Positions 43,103 to 54,491 of a stretch of 64,000 nt of DNA are shown here, one piece after another. Each line of letters opens with the position of its first letter. Positions within the stretch are counted from its first letter, which is position 1. The stretch is from Paenarthrobacter nitroguajacolicus (lineage in GTDB: Bacteria; Actinomycetota; Actinomycetes; Actinomycetales; Micrococcaceae): the NCBI RefSeq assembly GCF_007786235.1, contig NZ_VNFK01000006.1:124001-188000 (forward strand), given 5' to 3'. The notes under the pieces are model-generated. The model had not been told where the DNA came from, searched no databases, and saw nothing but the letters and a program-made list of their open reading frames with translations. A program made the position numbers and the translations under genes.

Positions 43103-43798
43103 GTGCGACTCGTCATAGCCCGTTGTTCTGTTGATTACGTTGGCCGCCTGAAGGCCCACCTCCCCCTCGCCACCCGGCTGCTGCTGGTCAAGGCGGACGG
43201 TTCCGTGCTGGTGCATTCCGACGGTGGTTCCTACAAGCCGCTGAACTGGATTAGCCCACCAGCCACGCTGCGGGTGACGTCCCCGGAGGAGACCGAGGTG
43301 GAAGAAGGGGTGGTGGAACAGTGGACGGTCCAGTCCGCCAAAACCGATGACCGCCTCATCATCAACATCTATGAGCACCTGCACGACACCTCCCATGAGC
43401 TCGGCACTGATCCAGGCCTGATCAAGGACGGCGTCGAAGCGGATCTCCAACGGCTGTTGGCCGAGCAAATCGAGCTTCTGGGATCCGGATATTCGCTCAT
43501 ACGACGCGAGTACTTCACGGCGATCGGCCCAGTGGACATCCTGGCCAGGGATGCCAAGGGCGCCACAGTGGCCATTGAGCTGAAGCGCCGCGGCGACATT
43601 GACGGCGTTGAGCAGCTCACCCGCTATTTGGAATTGCTTAACCGCGACCCCCTGCTGGCACCTGTTCGCGGGATCTTCGCTGCCCAGCAGATCAAGCCTC
43701 AGGCCAAGGTCCTGGCCAATGATCGCGGCATCGACTGCGTCACTCTGGATTATGACGCGATGCGCGGCGTGGATGACAGTGAGTCGCGGCTCTTCTAG
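43103..43798 (+). CDS. nucS: Mismatch endonuclease NucS/EndoMS
   Basis: A 231-residue nuclease that gives actinobacteria, which lack MutS/MutL, a non-canonical mismatch repair. The N-terminal dimerisation/DNA-binding domain (about 1-110) is followed by a PD-(D/E)xK nuclease with Asp145 (GPVDIL), Glu159 and Lys161 (AIELKRR) and QLTRYLE. The C-terminal SRLF is like the beta-clamp-binding tail described in corynebacterial NucS. The start is GTG 43103 with GGGGCGG upstream; TAATGT seven bases before it could alternatively give a leaderless transcript. Confidence 0.93.
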   Translation: MRLVIARCSVDYVGRLKAHLPLATRLLLVKADGSVLVHSDGGSYKPLNWISPPATLRVTSPEETEVEEGVVEQWTVQSAKTDDRLIINIYEHLHDTSHELGTDPGLIKDGVEADLQRLLAEQIELLGSGYSLIRREYFTAIGPVDILARDAKGATVAIELKRRGDIDGVEQLTRYLELLNRDPLLAPVRGIFAAQQIKPQAKVLANDRGIDCVTLDYDAMRGVDDSESRLF

Positions 43799-43832
43799 GC
43801 CCGCACCTTCAAGCCAGTGTGCCGCAGACCAC

Positions 43833-43845
43833 TAGAATCAAAACC
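43833..43845 (+). promoter_or_regulatory. Putative leaderless promoter -10 of nagA
   Basis: TAGAAT is followed by seven bases (CAAAACC) and the nagA ATG at 43846. No ribosome site is present. Confidence 0.45.
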
Positions 43846-45093
43846 ATGACTGCCGCATCCCGTTTTCCCACTTCTTCCGCGCCAAGCCACCAGATCATCA
43901 AAGGAACGCTTGTCAGCGATGGCGAGGTGGTGGAGGACGGGCTGCTTGCGATCGACGGTGACCGGATCGCCTACGCCGGACCAGCCGACGGATTTGATGC
44001 TGAGACGTTCGAGGGTTTCCAGAGCGCAATCCGGCTGGGCGTTCCCAGCGGCAGCTACCTCATCCCGGGCCTCGTGGACGTTCACTGCCACGGTGGCAAC
44101 GGCGGTGATTTTCCTGGCGGCGAAGAGGCATCGGCCCGCAAGGCCATCGAGTTCCTCCACCGTTCAGGGACCACCACATTCCTTGCCAGCATGGTCACGG
44201 CTCCCCGCGAGGACCTCCTGCGCGGCATCGAGCTCTACGTAAAGCTCGTTGACGAAGGGCTTGTGGCCGGCATCCACCTCGAAGGTCCCTTCCTGTCCCA
44301 CGCCCGTTGTGGAGCCCAGAACCCGGACTACTTGTTGGAACCCGACCTTGACCTCATGGACGAGCTCGTCGGTGCCGCTGCCGGCAAACTCGCCACCATG
44401 ACCTACGCCCCGGAGCTTCCGGGAGCCGCTGCGCTGGTGGACCTGATGACCTCCCACGGCGTCACCCCCTCACTGGGCCACACAGACTGCGACGACGCCA
44501 CTGCGGCGGCGTCGCTGGCTGCGGCCCGCGAGGGGCTTGAGTCAGCGGGGTTCGACGGCGTCAGCTCACTCCCCACGGTCACTCACCTTTTCAATGGGAT
44601 GCCTCCCATGCATCACCGTGCACCGGGCCCTGTTGCCGCTTGCCTGCGGATGGCCCAGGAAGGCAAGGCAGTCGTCGAGCTCATCGCGGACGGCACCCAC
44701 CTGGACCCCAGCACAGTAGCCACGGTCTTCCAGCTCGTGGGAGCCGCCAACATCGTCCTTGTCACCGACTCCATGGCGGCCGCCGGACTGTCGGATGGAA
44801 GCTACATGCTGGGCCCCTCCCCCGTGACTGTCCGCGACGGCGTCGCCACCCTGGATGCCACCGGATCCATCGCAGGAGGCACCGCAACCATGCTGGAGAT
44901 AGTCCGCAAGACTGTCGCGGCCGGCGTCGCACTTCCTGACGCGATTTGTTCCGCAACGGCAGTGCCCGCGGCTGTCCTGGGACTTTCCGACGAAGTAGGC
45001 GGACTGCGACGCGGCCTCCGCGCCGACGTTGTAGTTACCAATGAGGATCTGGAACTCACCGGCGTGCTGCGCAACGGCCAATGGTTGTCGTAA
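43846..45093 (+). CDS. nagA: N-acetylglucosamine-6-phosphate deacetylase
   Basis: A 415-residue amidohydrolase-superfamily enzyme that deacetylates GlcNAc-6-P before NagB. Metal and substrate motifs are DVHCHGG (His80, His82), HLEGPFL at about 141-147, LGHTDCD at about 211-217, THLFNGMPPMHHR at about 246-258 and the catalytic Asp in VTDSMAAAG. The start is ATG 43846; upstream in-frame codons are not preceded by a ribosome site. It is encoded apart from nagB. Confidence 0.93.
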   Translation: MTAASRFPTSSAPSHQIIKGTLVSDGEVVEDGLLAIDGDRIAYAGPADGFDAETFEGFQSAIRLGVPSGSYLIPGLVDVHCHGGNGGDFPGGEEASARKAIEFLHRSGTTTFLASMVTAPREDLLRGIELYVKLVDEGLVAGIHLEGPFLSHARCGAQNPDYLLEPDLDLMDELVGAAAGKLATMTYAPELPGAAALVDLMTSHGVTPSLGHTDCDDATAAASLAAAREGLESAGFDGVSSLPTVTHLFNGMPPMHHRAPGPVAACLRMAQEGKAVVELIADGTHLDPSTVATVFQLVGAANIVLVTDSMAAAGLSDGSYMLGPSPVTVRDGVATLDATGSIAGGTATMLEIVRKTVAAGVALPDAICSATAVPAAVLGLSDEVGGLRRGLRADVVVTNEDLELTGVLRNGQWLS

Positions 45094-45262
45094 CAAAGCC
45101 TTGAGGGAATTGCAGGGCCTCCTGTTACCTTCTTTTTACCGAAAATTTTCCCGAATTGCCCAAAAGACCGTTGACCTCCGGCAGGGCACATGAAAGTGTT
45201 GTAGCAGTCTTTGTGTAGGTGGTTTTCATGCTCGCAAGACGAGTTGCGAGCGTGAAGCTCCT

Positions 45263-45309
45263 GCGAAACCATCCGGGCCCATCCCGGACGGATTCCATGG
45301 TCTTCTCGC
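45263..45309 (+). promoter_or_regulatory. Structured 5' leader of the cold-shock gene
   Basis: In the 275-bp region before cspA, nested complementary segments can fold: GCGA (45263-45266) with TCGC (45306-45309), ACCAT (45268-45272) with ATGGT (45297-45301), and TCCGGG (45272-45277) with CCCGGA (45283-45288). Long structured leaders are typical of cspA mRNAs, which act as temperature-sensing elements. A possible -35 TTGACC lies at about 45171; no clear -10 was assigned. Confidence 0.4.
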
Positions 45310-45368
45310 GGAGTAACAAAGCCGGTACGAGGTGTATCGGACTGCTGTTCCATAATGAGGAGAAATAC

Positions 45369-45572
45369 ATGGCACTGGGAACCGTCAAGTGGTTCAACGC
45401 TGAAAAGGGCTTCGGCTTCATCACCCCGGATGACTCGGACGGTGACGTTTTCGTTCACTACTCCGAGATCCAGACCGGCGGCTTCAAGACCCTCGATGAG
45501 AACCAGCGCGTTCAGTTCGAGATCGGTCAGGGCGCCAAGGGCCCCCAGGCAACCGGCGTTACTGTCGTCTAG
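45369..45572 (+). CDS. cspA: Cold-shock protein, CspA family
   Basis: A 67-residue single OB-fold RNA chaperone. It has [13 protein letters not shown] at 6-18 with RNP1 (KGFGFI) and RNP2 (VFVHYS) at about 27-32, and a typical length. A strong ribosome site (AATGAGGAGAAATAC) precedes the ATG at 45369. The frame stays open upstream to 45219, but that segment is leader RNA without family similarity. The gene is monocistronic with its own terminator. Confidence 0.95.
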   Translation: MALGTVKWFNAEKGFGFITPDDSDGDVFVHYSEIQTGGFKTLDENQRVQFEIGQGAKGPQATGVTVV

Positions 45573-45608
45573 CCTTACCCGCTGAATTCTGCTTGTCGCA
45601 GATGCAGC

Positions 45609-45650
45609 AAACAGGTTGACCCCGGCTTTAGGGCCGGGGTCAACCTGTTT
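45609..45650. terminator. Bidirectional terminator between cspA and mprF-like gene
   Basis: An 18-bp perfect stem (45609-45626 with 45633-45650), loop TTTAGG, with AAAC/GTTT edges. It lies between convergent genes. Confidence 0.88.
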
Positions 45651-45735
45651 AACCAAGTTAATGCCAGCGAAGTTGTCTGATATTTCGACACCTTGAAGAA
45701 ATGCGAAAACGTGGCCTCGAATAAGCGTTGACAAT

Positions 45736-48237
45736 TCAACCAACCAAGGTCCTGAGCAGCCGCGCAGAATGCCGCACTGACAATCCCGGCAGGTACGCCC
45801 TGCTCAGTGCGCGACCCATTGCGGGAAGGTGCAGCGGGTCTTGGTAATACATATACAGTGTTCGGTACTCGGGCTGGAATCTCGACTTAAAGGAAGCCAG
45901 CGACCTGAAACCATAAACAGGTTCCAGCGCCTGCCCCACAACGTCCAGAATTCCGGCCAGGCCTTTTGCCTGCTGCTCGATCTCGCCCTTCTCCCGGGCC
46001 AACGGCGAACCGGATAGTGAGATCACCTCGACGGAGTCACGCAAGTGGAGGACAGCCGAGGCGATGAGGAACTCCATGACTCCAGGGAAGGTGTCGCCCC
46101 GCCGGCGCATGAAGTCCAGTGTCCAGCTGACCACCCTGCCGTCCTGGTAAACAGGAAGCCAACTCGTAACCCCATAGACAAGCCCCGTGTCATCCACGGC
46201 GACGCAGCACAGCACATCGTCGTCGTCGAGTTCGTCCAGGCCGCCCAGCGTGAAGCCCATCTCCGGGATCTTCTTCTGCGCCGCCCACTCCTCTGAAACC
46301 TCGCTCACCTGTGCGCGCACTCCGTGCGACAGCTCGGAGTAGCGGCCCCACTTGGCCGATATCCCCAACTTCCCGGCTCGATTCAGGGACGTTCTGACGT
46401 TCTGCCACTCCTTGCCCCTGAACTCCAGGTCCCTGATCCGGAGCCTTGTTTCCTGCGCAACCGCCACCCTGCGGAAACCGCGCCCACGAAGCATCGGCCA
46501 GAGCTCGTCGGTGCACGAATACAGGCAAGGTATCAACGCGTGCTGCGAGCAGTAGTCCAAGAAGCCGTTGGCCGTTGTCACGTGGTGTTCAGCGGAACCA
46601 ATCGGTCCGGCCAAAGTCAGCGCCACATGTCCATGCTGCTGGTACGCCACCGCTCCAGTGCCTTCAGGGTTGAACCAGTATTTATTCGGTTCCCACAGGG
46701 CCATCCACGACAACGAATCACCGCCGCGCTTCACTAGGGCGCGGGCAGCCTGCCGTGTCTGATGGTCCAAGCCGCCGGAATGGTGGCCGCGAATAAGCAG
46801 GATCCACACGCCCACTAAGGCAACAAGCCAAAAGACCGTACCCGAATAGGAAAAGAGAAAGACCTCCAGAACGTCTCGTTCGGCAAAGACCTTCCGGTAG
46901 ACCCCCGGCAGGGGAACGGGGAGGTACTGCCTGGCGAGCTCAGCCGCCAATCCCAAGAGGCCGCCGTCGCGGTCCATGCCTCCCGAAGCCAACCACACCA
47001 CCGTATAGGCCAGAATCAATGCTCCCCCGGTGAGTCCTACCAACCAGAAGACCTTGCGCCGGAGGCGGTCCGAAGACACCACCCTGAAGTGGCCGCGGTA
47101 AGCGAACAGAAGGATGGCAAGAACCAACGGGACCAGGACGAGGGGGATCAGATGCACAACTGCCGAGTTCAGCATTCCCACCTGCGGGCGGCCCGGCGGC
47201 CGGGGCATTCCGGCGAATAGTCCAAGGTAGATGGCCGACAACGCCACCACCACCAGCTGAACACCGATAGCGATTCCCAGTGCCAGCCGACGTCCCCGCC
47301 TCATGCCGTCGGCACAAATAAGGAGCAGCACCACCGGTACTACTGCCAGTGCCAAGCCGAAGGGGCCCGTGTAGCCCTGACGGCCAACCTCCAAGCAAGC
47401 GACGTCTATGGTGCCCCCGCAGTTGCTTTCCAGTTGGCTGAGCGTGGGTAGCGGGTTAAGGATCACATCCCGGAGCAATGCCAACGGCCCTGACGGGCTC
47501 TTTGCGGCAGCAGTCACGATTGGACCCACCGCGAAGATTGCCATGGTCAGCGACAGCAGGTTCCGCACCTCCCTGCCGGTGGACCGGTGGAGATGGAGAT
47601 GGCCCTGACTGCTTTGCATCCACCAACCGGCGCCGAGCCCTATCAGCGCACCCAGGAGCCCAACCACGGTTTCCGCATGTCCCACGTACAGCACCAGCAG
47701 CAGTGAAATGGAAAGTGCCACCGTACGCAAGCGTCTTTGCCAGAGCGTAGGGAGGAGGGCGCTGGCAGCCAAAGTGGTGGCCAGGACTGCACCGTACGGG
47801 CCAATCAGCCGCGTATCAGCCATCCGTGAGAGCCATCCATCATCGGCATACCGTGCCACTTGGGTGACTAACAGGAACGCAGACACACAAGCGAACTGGC
47901 TGCCAAAGAACACCGCCGCAGTTCTCAGGAAGCCGAAATGCCGCTCTGCCAGTCCCAGGAGGAAGAGGATCATCAGGACCGCTGTGGCATAGGCCAGCGG
48001 ATTGGTGGTGAAGAACAGCGAGGACCAAATGGACCACCACTCCCCCGACCTCAGCCCTTCCAGGGAAACACCAGCTACGGAAAGCCACGGTTCCGGAGGT
48101 CCCGCCAGGAAGCTGCCGGAGACAAACGACATCACCACAAAGAGGGCAAGGACAATCAAGGTGAAGGGAGTGGCCCGCAGATGTCTGCCAGCCTGCCCAA
48201 TAGCTGGCCTGATCACAGCTCTGAGGGCAAGACTCAC
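45736..48237 (-). CDS. mprF: MprF-like aminoacyl-phosphatidylglycerol synthase with rhomboid-like membrane half
   Basis: An 833-residue protein. The C-terminal half (about 490-800) is the DUF2156/GNAT-like synthase of MprF (LIPCLYSCTDELWPMLRGRGF, VISLSGSPLA). It transfers Lys or Ala from tRNA to phosphatidylglycerol. The N-terminal half has about 12 helices. Its first part looks rhomboid-like (RSGEWWSIWSSLFF, GPYGAVLA, YVGHAETVVGLLGALIG) but has GPYG in place of the catalytic GxSG. The start is GTG 48237, which overlaps the upstream esterase stop (GTGA) and has GGTGGGGAT before it; a longer frame to 48306 lacks support. It modifies the membrane surface charge. Confidence 0.8.
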   Translation of the reverse strand: MSLALRAVIRPAIGQAGRHLRATPFTLIVLALFVVMSFVSGSFLAGPPEPWLSVAGVSLEGLRSGEWWSIWSSLFFTTNPLAYATAVLMILFLLGLAERHFGFLRTAAVFFGSQFACVSAFLLVTQVARYADDGWLSRMADTRLIGPYGAVLATTLAASALLPTLWQRRLRTVALSISLLLVLYVGHAETVVGLLGALIGLGAGWWMQSSQGHLHLHRSTGREVRNLLSLTMAIFAVGPIVTAAAKSPSGPLALLRDVILNPLPTLSQLESNCGGTIDVACLEVGRQGYTGPFGLALAVVPVVLLLICADGMRRGRRLALGIAIGVQLVVVALSAIYLGLFAGMPRPPGRPQVGMLNSAVVHLIPLVLVPLVLAILLFAYRGHFRVVSSDRLRRKVFWLVGLTGGALILAYTVVWLASGGMDRDGGLLGLAAELARQYLPVPLPGVYRKVFAERDVLEVFLFSYSGTVFWLVALVGVWILLIRGHHSGGLDHQTRQAARALVKRGGDSLSWMALWEPNKYWFNPEGTGAVAYQQHGHVALTLAGPIGSAEHHVTTANGFLDYCSQHALIPCLYSCTDELWPMLRGRGFRRVAVAQETRLRIRDLEFRGKEWQNVRTSLNRAGKLGISAKWGRYSELSHGVRAQVSEVSEEWAAQKKIPEMGFTLGGLDELDDDDVLCCVAVDDTGLVYGVTSWLPVYQDGRVVSWTLDFMRRRGDTFPGVMEFLIASAVLHLRDSVEVISLSGSPLAREKGEIEQQAKGLAGILDVVGQALEPVYGFRSLASFKSRFQPEYRTLYMYYQDPLHLPAMGRALSRAYLPGLSVRHSARLLRTLVG

Positions 48238-49532
48238 TGCGGCAATCCCCACCGGGAGGCGAGGAAATCGAGGGCGCCGGGCATTCCCCTGATCACAGCG
48301 TCCCATGAGTGCCCGGCATGCGGGATGGAATTATCCTCGGTTTCAAAGCCCGCGTTCCTCGCCGCTTGGGCGAGCTCGAGCATGTAGGCGGTGAACTCGT
48401 GGTCGGCTTCACCAGAGACCAGATACACGCCACTGCCCGCGTAATTGCGCTGCTCCATCATCACCAAGGGCGTGTTGGCCTCGAATGCCTCAATGTCCCC
48501 ATCGAACGAGTCTGCGATCGTCTTGCTGCGATCTTTGGCAAGTGCTGGTTCACGCTCGGCCGCGAAACCGAGTATGGACGAAAAAATCCCCGGATGGGCT
48601 GTTCCCATTTGCATGGCACACGTGCCTCCAAATGAGAAGCCACCCACTGCCCATTGCTGGTGATCGCGCGAGACGTCCAAGGTATTCGCTATCCAGGCCG
48701 GCACATCCTGCGAAAGATACGTGTCAACTTGGGCGATGCGGCTGTCCATGCACATGGTGTTTGCGTTGGCCGATCCATTCGGGTCGACAACTACTGTGAC
48801 AGGGGCCAGCCCGTCATGTTCTGCAGCGAAACGATCCAGGAGAAGACGAAGTTGTCCACCGCTCAGCCAGTCCGCCGGTCCGCCGGGCTGGCCGGCGAAG
48901 AGCACCAGCACAGGCAGGCTGGGCCGGGGAGTCGTCTGGTAGGCGGGGGGAAGGTAGATGTACGCTTCCCTGGCAGCAAAGCCGGAAGCGGTACCGGGGA
49001 TGTCGGCCCTGCGAACTATCCCGCTGCCAGGCATGGATTCCGGGGCTTTCCACGCTGAAAGGGAGGGCCCCGTTTTGGCGTCCGGGTTCCGTTCCAGGCC
49101 AGCTTCGAGAGGCTGTATCCGAGCTACTGCCGTACCCAGCAGGTCGGCTACCGACTTGTTCAAGCCAAAGTACAAGTTCACCTGCACCACACAGAGGAGA
49201 ACGACACCAAGCATCGCCACAACGCTGAGGCTGCGGCCACGCCAGGAATTTCGTGGGAAGCGGACACCGCAGAGGAGGACGGCCGCTACTGCAGGAACGG
49301 ACCACGCCAACGTTTCGAAGGGAAGGTTTTCCGAGAACGTGGCCAATAAGTCAATCAGGATCCAGTGGACCAAGGCCACAACGCCCACGGAAATGATCAG
49401 GGAGGCTGCGACAATGAGTGGCCACGTACGTCGTGGCCACCACAGCAGGTACGCCCCTCCGGCTGCACCGCAGGCGATGCTGAACCAGAGGAACGGACCA
49501 TCCACAAGGCTGATATCCGAAAGGAAATCCAT
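48234..49532 (-). CDS. Membrane-anchored esterase coupled to mprF
   Basis: A 432-residue protein with four N-terminal helices (about 10-130) and an extracytoplasmic alpha/beta-hydrolase domain of the esterase-D type (about 165-432). The nucleophile elbow is GGFSFGG at about 298-304, and the C-terminal histidine is in HAGHSWD at about 409-415. Its stop overlaps the mprF start. Pseudomonas PA0919 and similar enzymes paired with aminoacyl-PG synthases hydrolyse aminoacyl lipids, so a role as a regulatory aminoacyl-lipid hydrolase is likely but inferred. The start is the ATG at 49532, 5 bp after the DUF2550 stop. Confidence 0.75.
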   Translation of the reverse strand: MDFLSDISLVDGPFLWFSIACGAAGGAYLLWWPRRTWPLIVAASLIISVGVVALVHWILIDLLATFSENLPFETLAWSVPAVAAVLLCGVRFPRNSWRGRSLSVVAMLGVVLLCVVQVNLYFGLNKSVADLLGTAVARIQPLEAGLERNPDAKTGPSLSAWKAPESMPGSGIVRRADIPGTASGFAAREAYIYLPPAYQTTPRPSLPVLVLFAGQPGGPADWLSGGQLRLLLDRFAAEHDGLAPVTVVVDPNGSANANTMCMDSRIAQVDTYLSQDVPAWIANTLDVSRDHQQWAVGGFSFGGTCAMQMGTAHPGIFSSILGFAAEREPALAKDRSKTIADSFDGDIEAFEANTPLVMMEQRNYAGSGVYLVSGEADHEFTAYMLELAQAARNAGFETEDNSIPHAGHSWDAVIRGMPGALDFLASRWGLPQ

Positions 49533-49537
49533 AACGC

Positions 49538-49969
49538 CTAGCGCCAGGTGCCGACGCCGATGACCGGCCCGGCCTCCAGCCAGGAGGACAGACCTGCGTA
49601 GGCGTCGAAATTCATGGCAAGCATGAACTTCTTGCCTTCGTACTGCAGTTCAACCACCACTACGCCGGGCTGCACCCTGACGAGTTCATCTTCCGTGGGT
49701 TGGCGGCGGCCCAGCAGTTCCAGCGAACTGCGTGTGAATTTATGCTTGGGGATCACGCTGAGCGACATCAGGCGGAACCACTCAAGCTCGTTGTCCTGAT
49801 AACGACAAACCCCCATCTGCCAGCTGTTTCCAGCCATGCAAATGGAGGCGTCGACCGTGCCCAGGGCACGCCGCAGATTGAAGCGGCGCACCCCGAAAAG
49901 GCACAGTGAAATGATCAGCAACGTAAACGCCGTTGCCAGGGCGATGAACGGAATAAGGGAATCGTCCAT
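49538..49969 (-). CDS. DUF2550 membrane protein
   Basis: A 143-residue protein with one N-terminal helix (about 5-27, IPFIALATAFTLLIISLCLFG) and a small cytoplasmic domain carrying the DUF2550 core (GNSWQMGVCRYQDNELEWFRLMSL). It follows atpC by 10 bp, as does Rv1312 in M. tuberculosis. The function is unknown, and it is probably cotranscribed with the ATP synthase operon. The start is ATG 49969; the open frame upstream runs into atpC. Confidence 0.8.
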   Translation of the reverse strand: MDDSLIPFIALATAFTLLIISLCLFGVRRFNLRRALGTVDASICMAGNSWQMGVCRYQDNELEWFRLMSLSVIPKHKFTRSSLELLGRRQPTEDELVRVQPGVVVVELQYEGKKFMLAMNFDAYAGLSSWLEAGPVIGVGTWR

Positions 49970-49979
49970 CAAGGTCGTG

Positions 49980-50264
49980 CTATCGGATCCCCGCTGTAGC
50001 CGCTTCGCCCAATTTGGCGTTGTCAGCAACAATGACCACGCGATCGTTGTCGACGGAGAAGAATCCGCCATCGACGACTACCGCAATGCGATCACCGGAA
50101 ACCGGCTGGATTGCCAGCTCGCCCGCGGCCATGATGGCCAGAAGGGGCGAGTGGCCCGGCAGGATTCCGATTTCACCATCGCTGGTGCGGGCCTTCACCA
50201 TCTTGGCCGCACCGGACCACACGAAGTGGTCCGCCGCGACAATCTCAACCTCGAGCTCAGCCAT
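49980..50264 (-). CDS. atpC: F1 ATP synthase epsilon subunit, short form
   Basis: A 94-residue central-stalk subunit. It contains the N-terminal beta-sandwich (MAELEVEIVAADHFVWSG, GEIGILPGHSPLLA, DGGFFSVDNDRVVIVAD) but ends at about residue 94. Typical epsilon subunits have 120-140 residues with a C-terminal helical hairpin that inhibits ATP hydrolysis; that domain is absent here. The gene starts 1 bp after the atpD stop. Confidence 0.93.
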   Translation of the reverse strand: MAELEVEIVAADHFVWSGAAKMVKARTSDGEIGILPGHSPLLAIMAAGELAIQPVSGDRIAVVVDGGFFSVDNDRVVIVADNAKLGEAATAGIR

Positions 50265-50265
50265 A

Positions 50266-51801
<1,536 letters not shown>

Positions 51802-52692
51802 CTAGGACGCGAGAGCGTCGGCGCCAGCCACGATTTCGGAAAGCTCCTGCGTAATCTCGGCCTGACGGGCCGTGTTGCGAAGGCGCGTGTACTTCTTGAT
51901 CAGATCCGTCGCGTTGTCACCGGCCGACTTCATAGCACGCTGGCGGGCTGCGAGCTCGGAAGCTGCTGCCTGCAGCATGGCTGCGAAGATGCGGGACTCG
52001 ATGTAACGCGGAAGCAGTGCGTCAAGCACCTGCTCTGTTTCCGGCTCAAACTCGTACAACGGCAACAGCTCGGATTCCGAGGCTGCTTCCTCTTCGACTA
52101 CCTCCAGCGGAAGCAAACGGATGACCGTCGGCTCCTGCGTCACCATGGACTTGAAGCGGGTGTAGACAACGTGGATCTCGTCCACGCCACCCTCTTCGAA
52201 GTCAGTGGAGAAGTCTTCGAGAAGTGCAGCTCCGACTTCCTGCGCGGTTTCGAATTCCGGCGCGTCCGTGCCGCCGGTCCATACGCGGGCGTAGGACCGG
52301 TTGCGGAAATCGAAGTACGCCTGCGCCTTGCGGCCAACCAGGTACGCCTTGACTTCCTTGCCTTCTGCGTGAAGAAGCTCGGTGAGACCTTCAGCCTGCT
52401 TGAGCACGCTCGCGGAGTAGGATCCTGCAAGGCCACGGTCCGATGTAATGATCAGGACGGCGGCGCGGCGGATCTGCTCCGGCTCGGTGGTCAGCGGGTG
52501 GTCGATTTCGCTCTGAGTTGCGACAGCAGAAACGGCGCGGGTAATCGCGTTCGCGTAAGGCAGTGAAGCTGCTACGCGGGCGCGGGCCTTACCGATGCGC
52601 GAGGTAGCGATCAGTTCCATCGCCTTGAAGATCTTGCGCATCGACGTCGTCGAGCTGATCTTCTGACGGTAGACCCGAATCTGGGCTCCCAT
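51802..52692 (-). CDS. atpG: F1 ATP synthase gamma subunit
   Basis: A 296-residue rotor shaft. The conserved N-terminal helix ([16 protein letters not shown]) and C-terminal helix ([29 protein letters not shown]) are both present, with [11 protein letters not shown] at about 83-93. The length is normal. It lies between atpA and atpD in the standard order. Confidence 0.97.
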
Positions 52693-52768
52693 ACTTATCC
52701 TTTCCTAAGTTCCCGATGTGCTGCCCTGCCGGGGCCCTTGCGGACCCCGGCAGAGCAGGTTCTCGAAA

Positions 52769-54406
<1,638 letters not shown>

Positions 54407-54491
54407 CTGCAGTCCCTGCTCTCCTGTTTTCGTGATCATCGTTGCTCACGATGACCGGGTTTTATATCAGTTAAGTTGTGCTTTGTCTTCG

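Noticed and set aside
45219..45368. In-frame 50-codon extension upstream of the cold-shock protein
   Set aside because: The core protein has a perfect family length and a strong ribosome site at its own ATG. The upstream part is better explained as leader RNA.
48238..48306. N-terminal extension of the MprF-like protein to 48306
   Set aside because: It lies inside the esterase gene. The GTG at 48237 makes a GTGA overlap with a ribosome-site-like GGTGGGGAT upstream.
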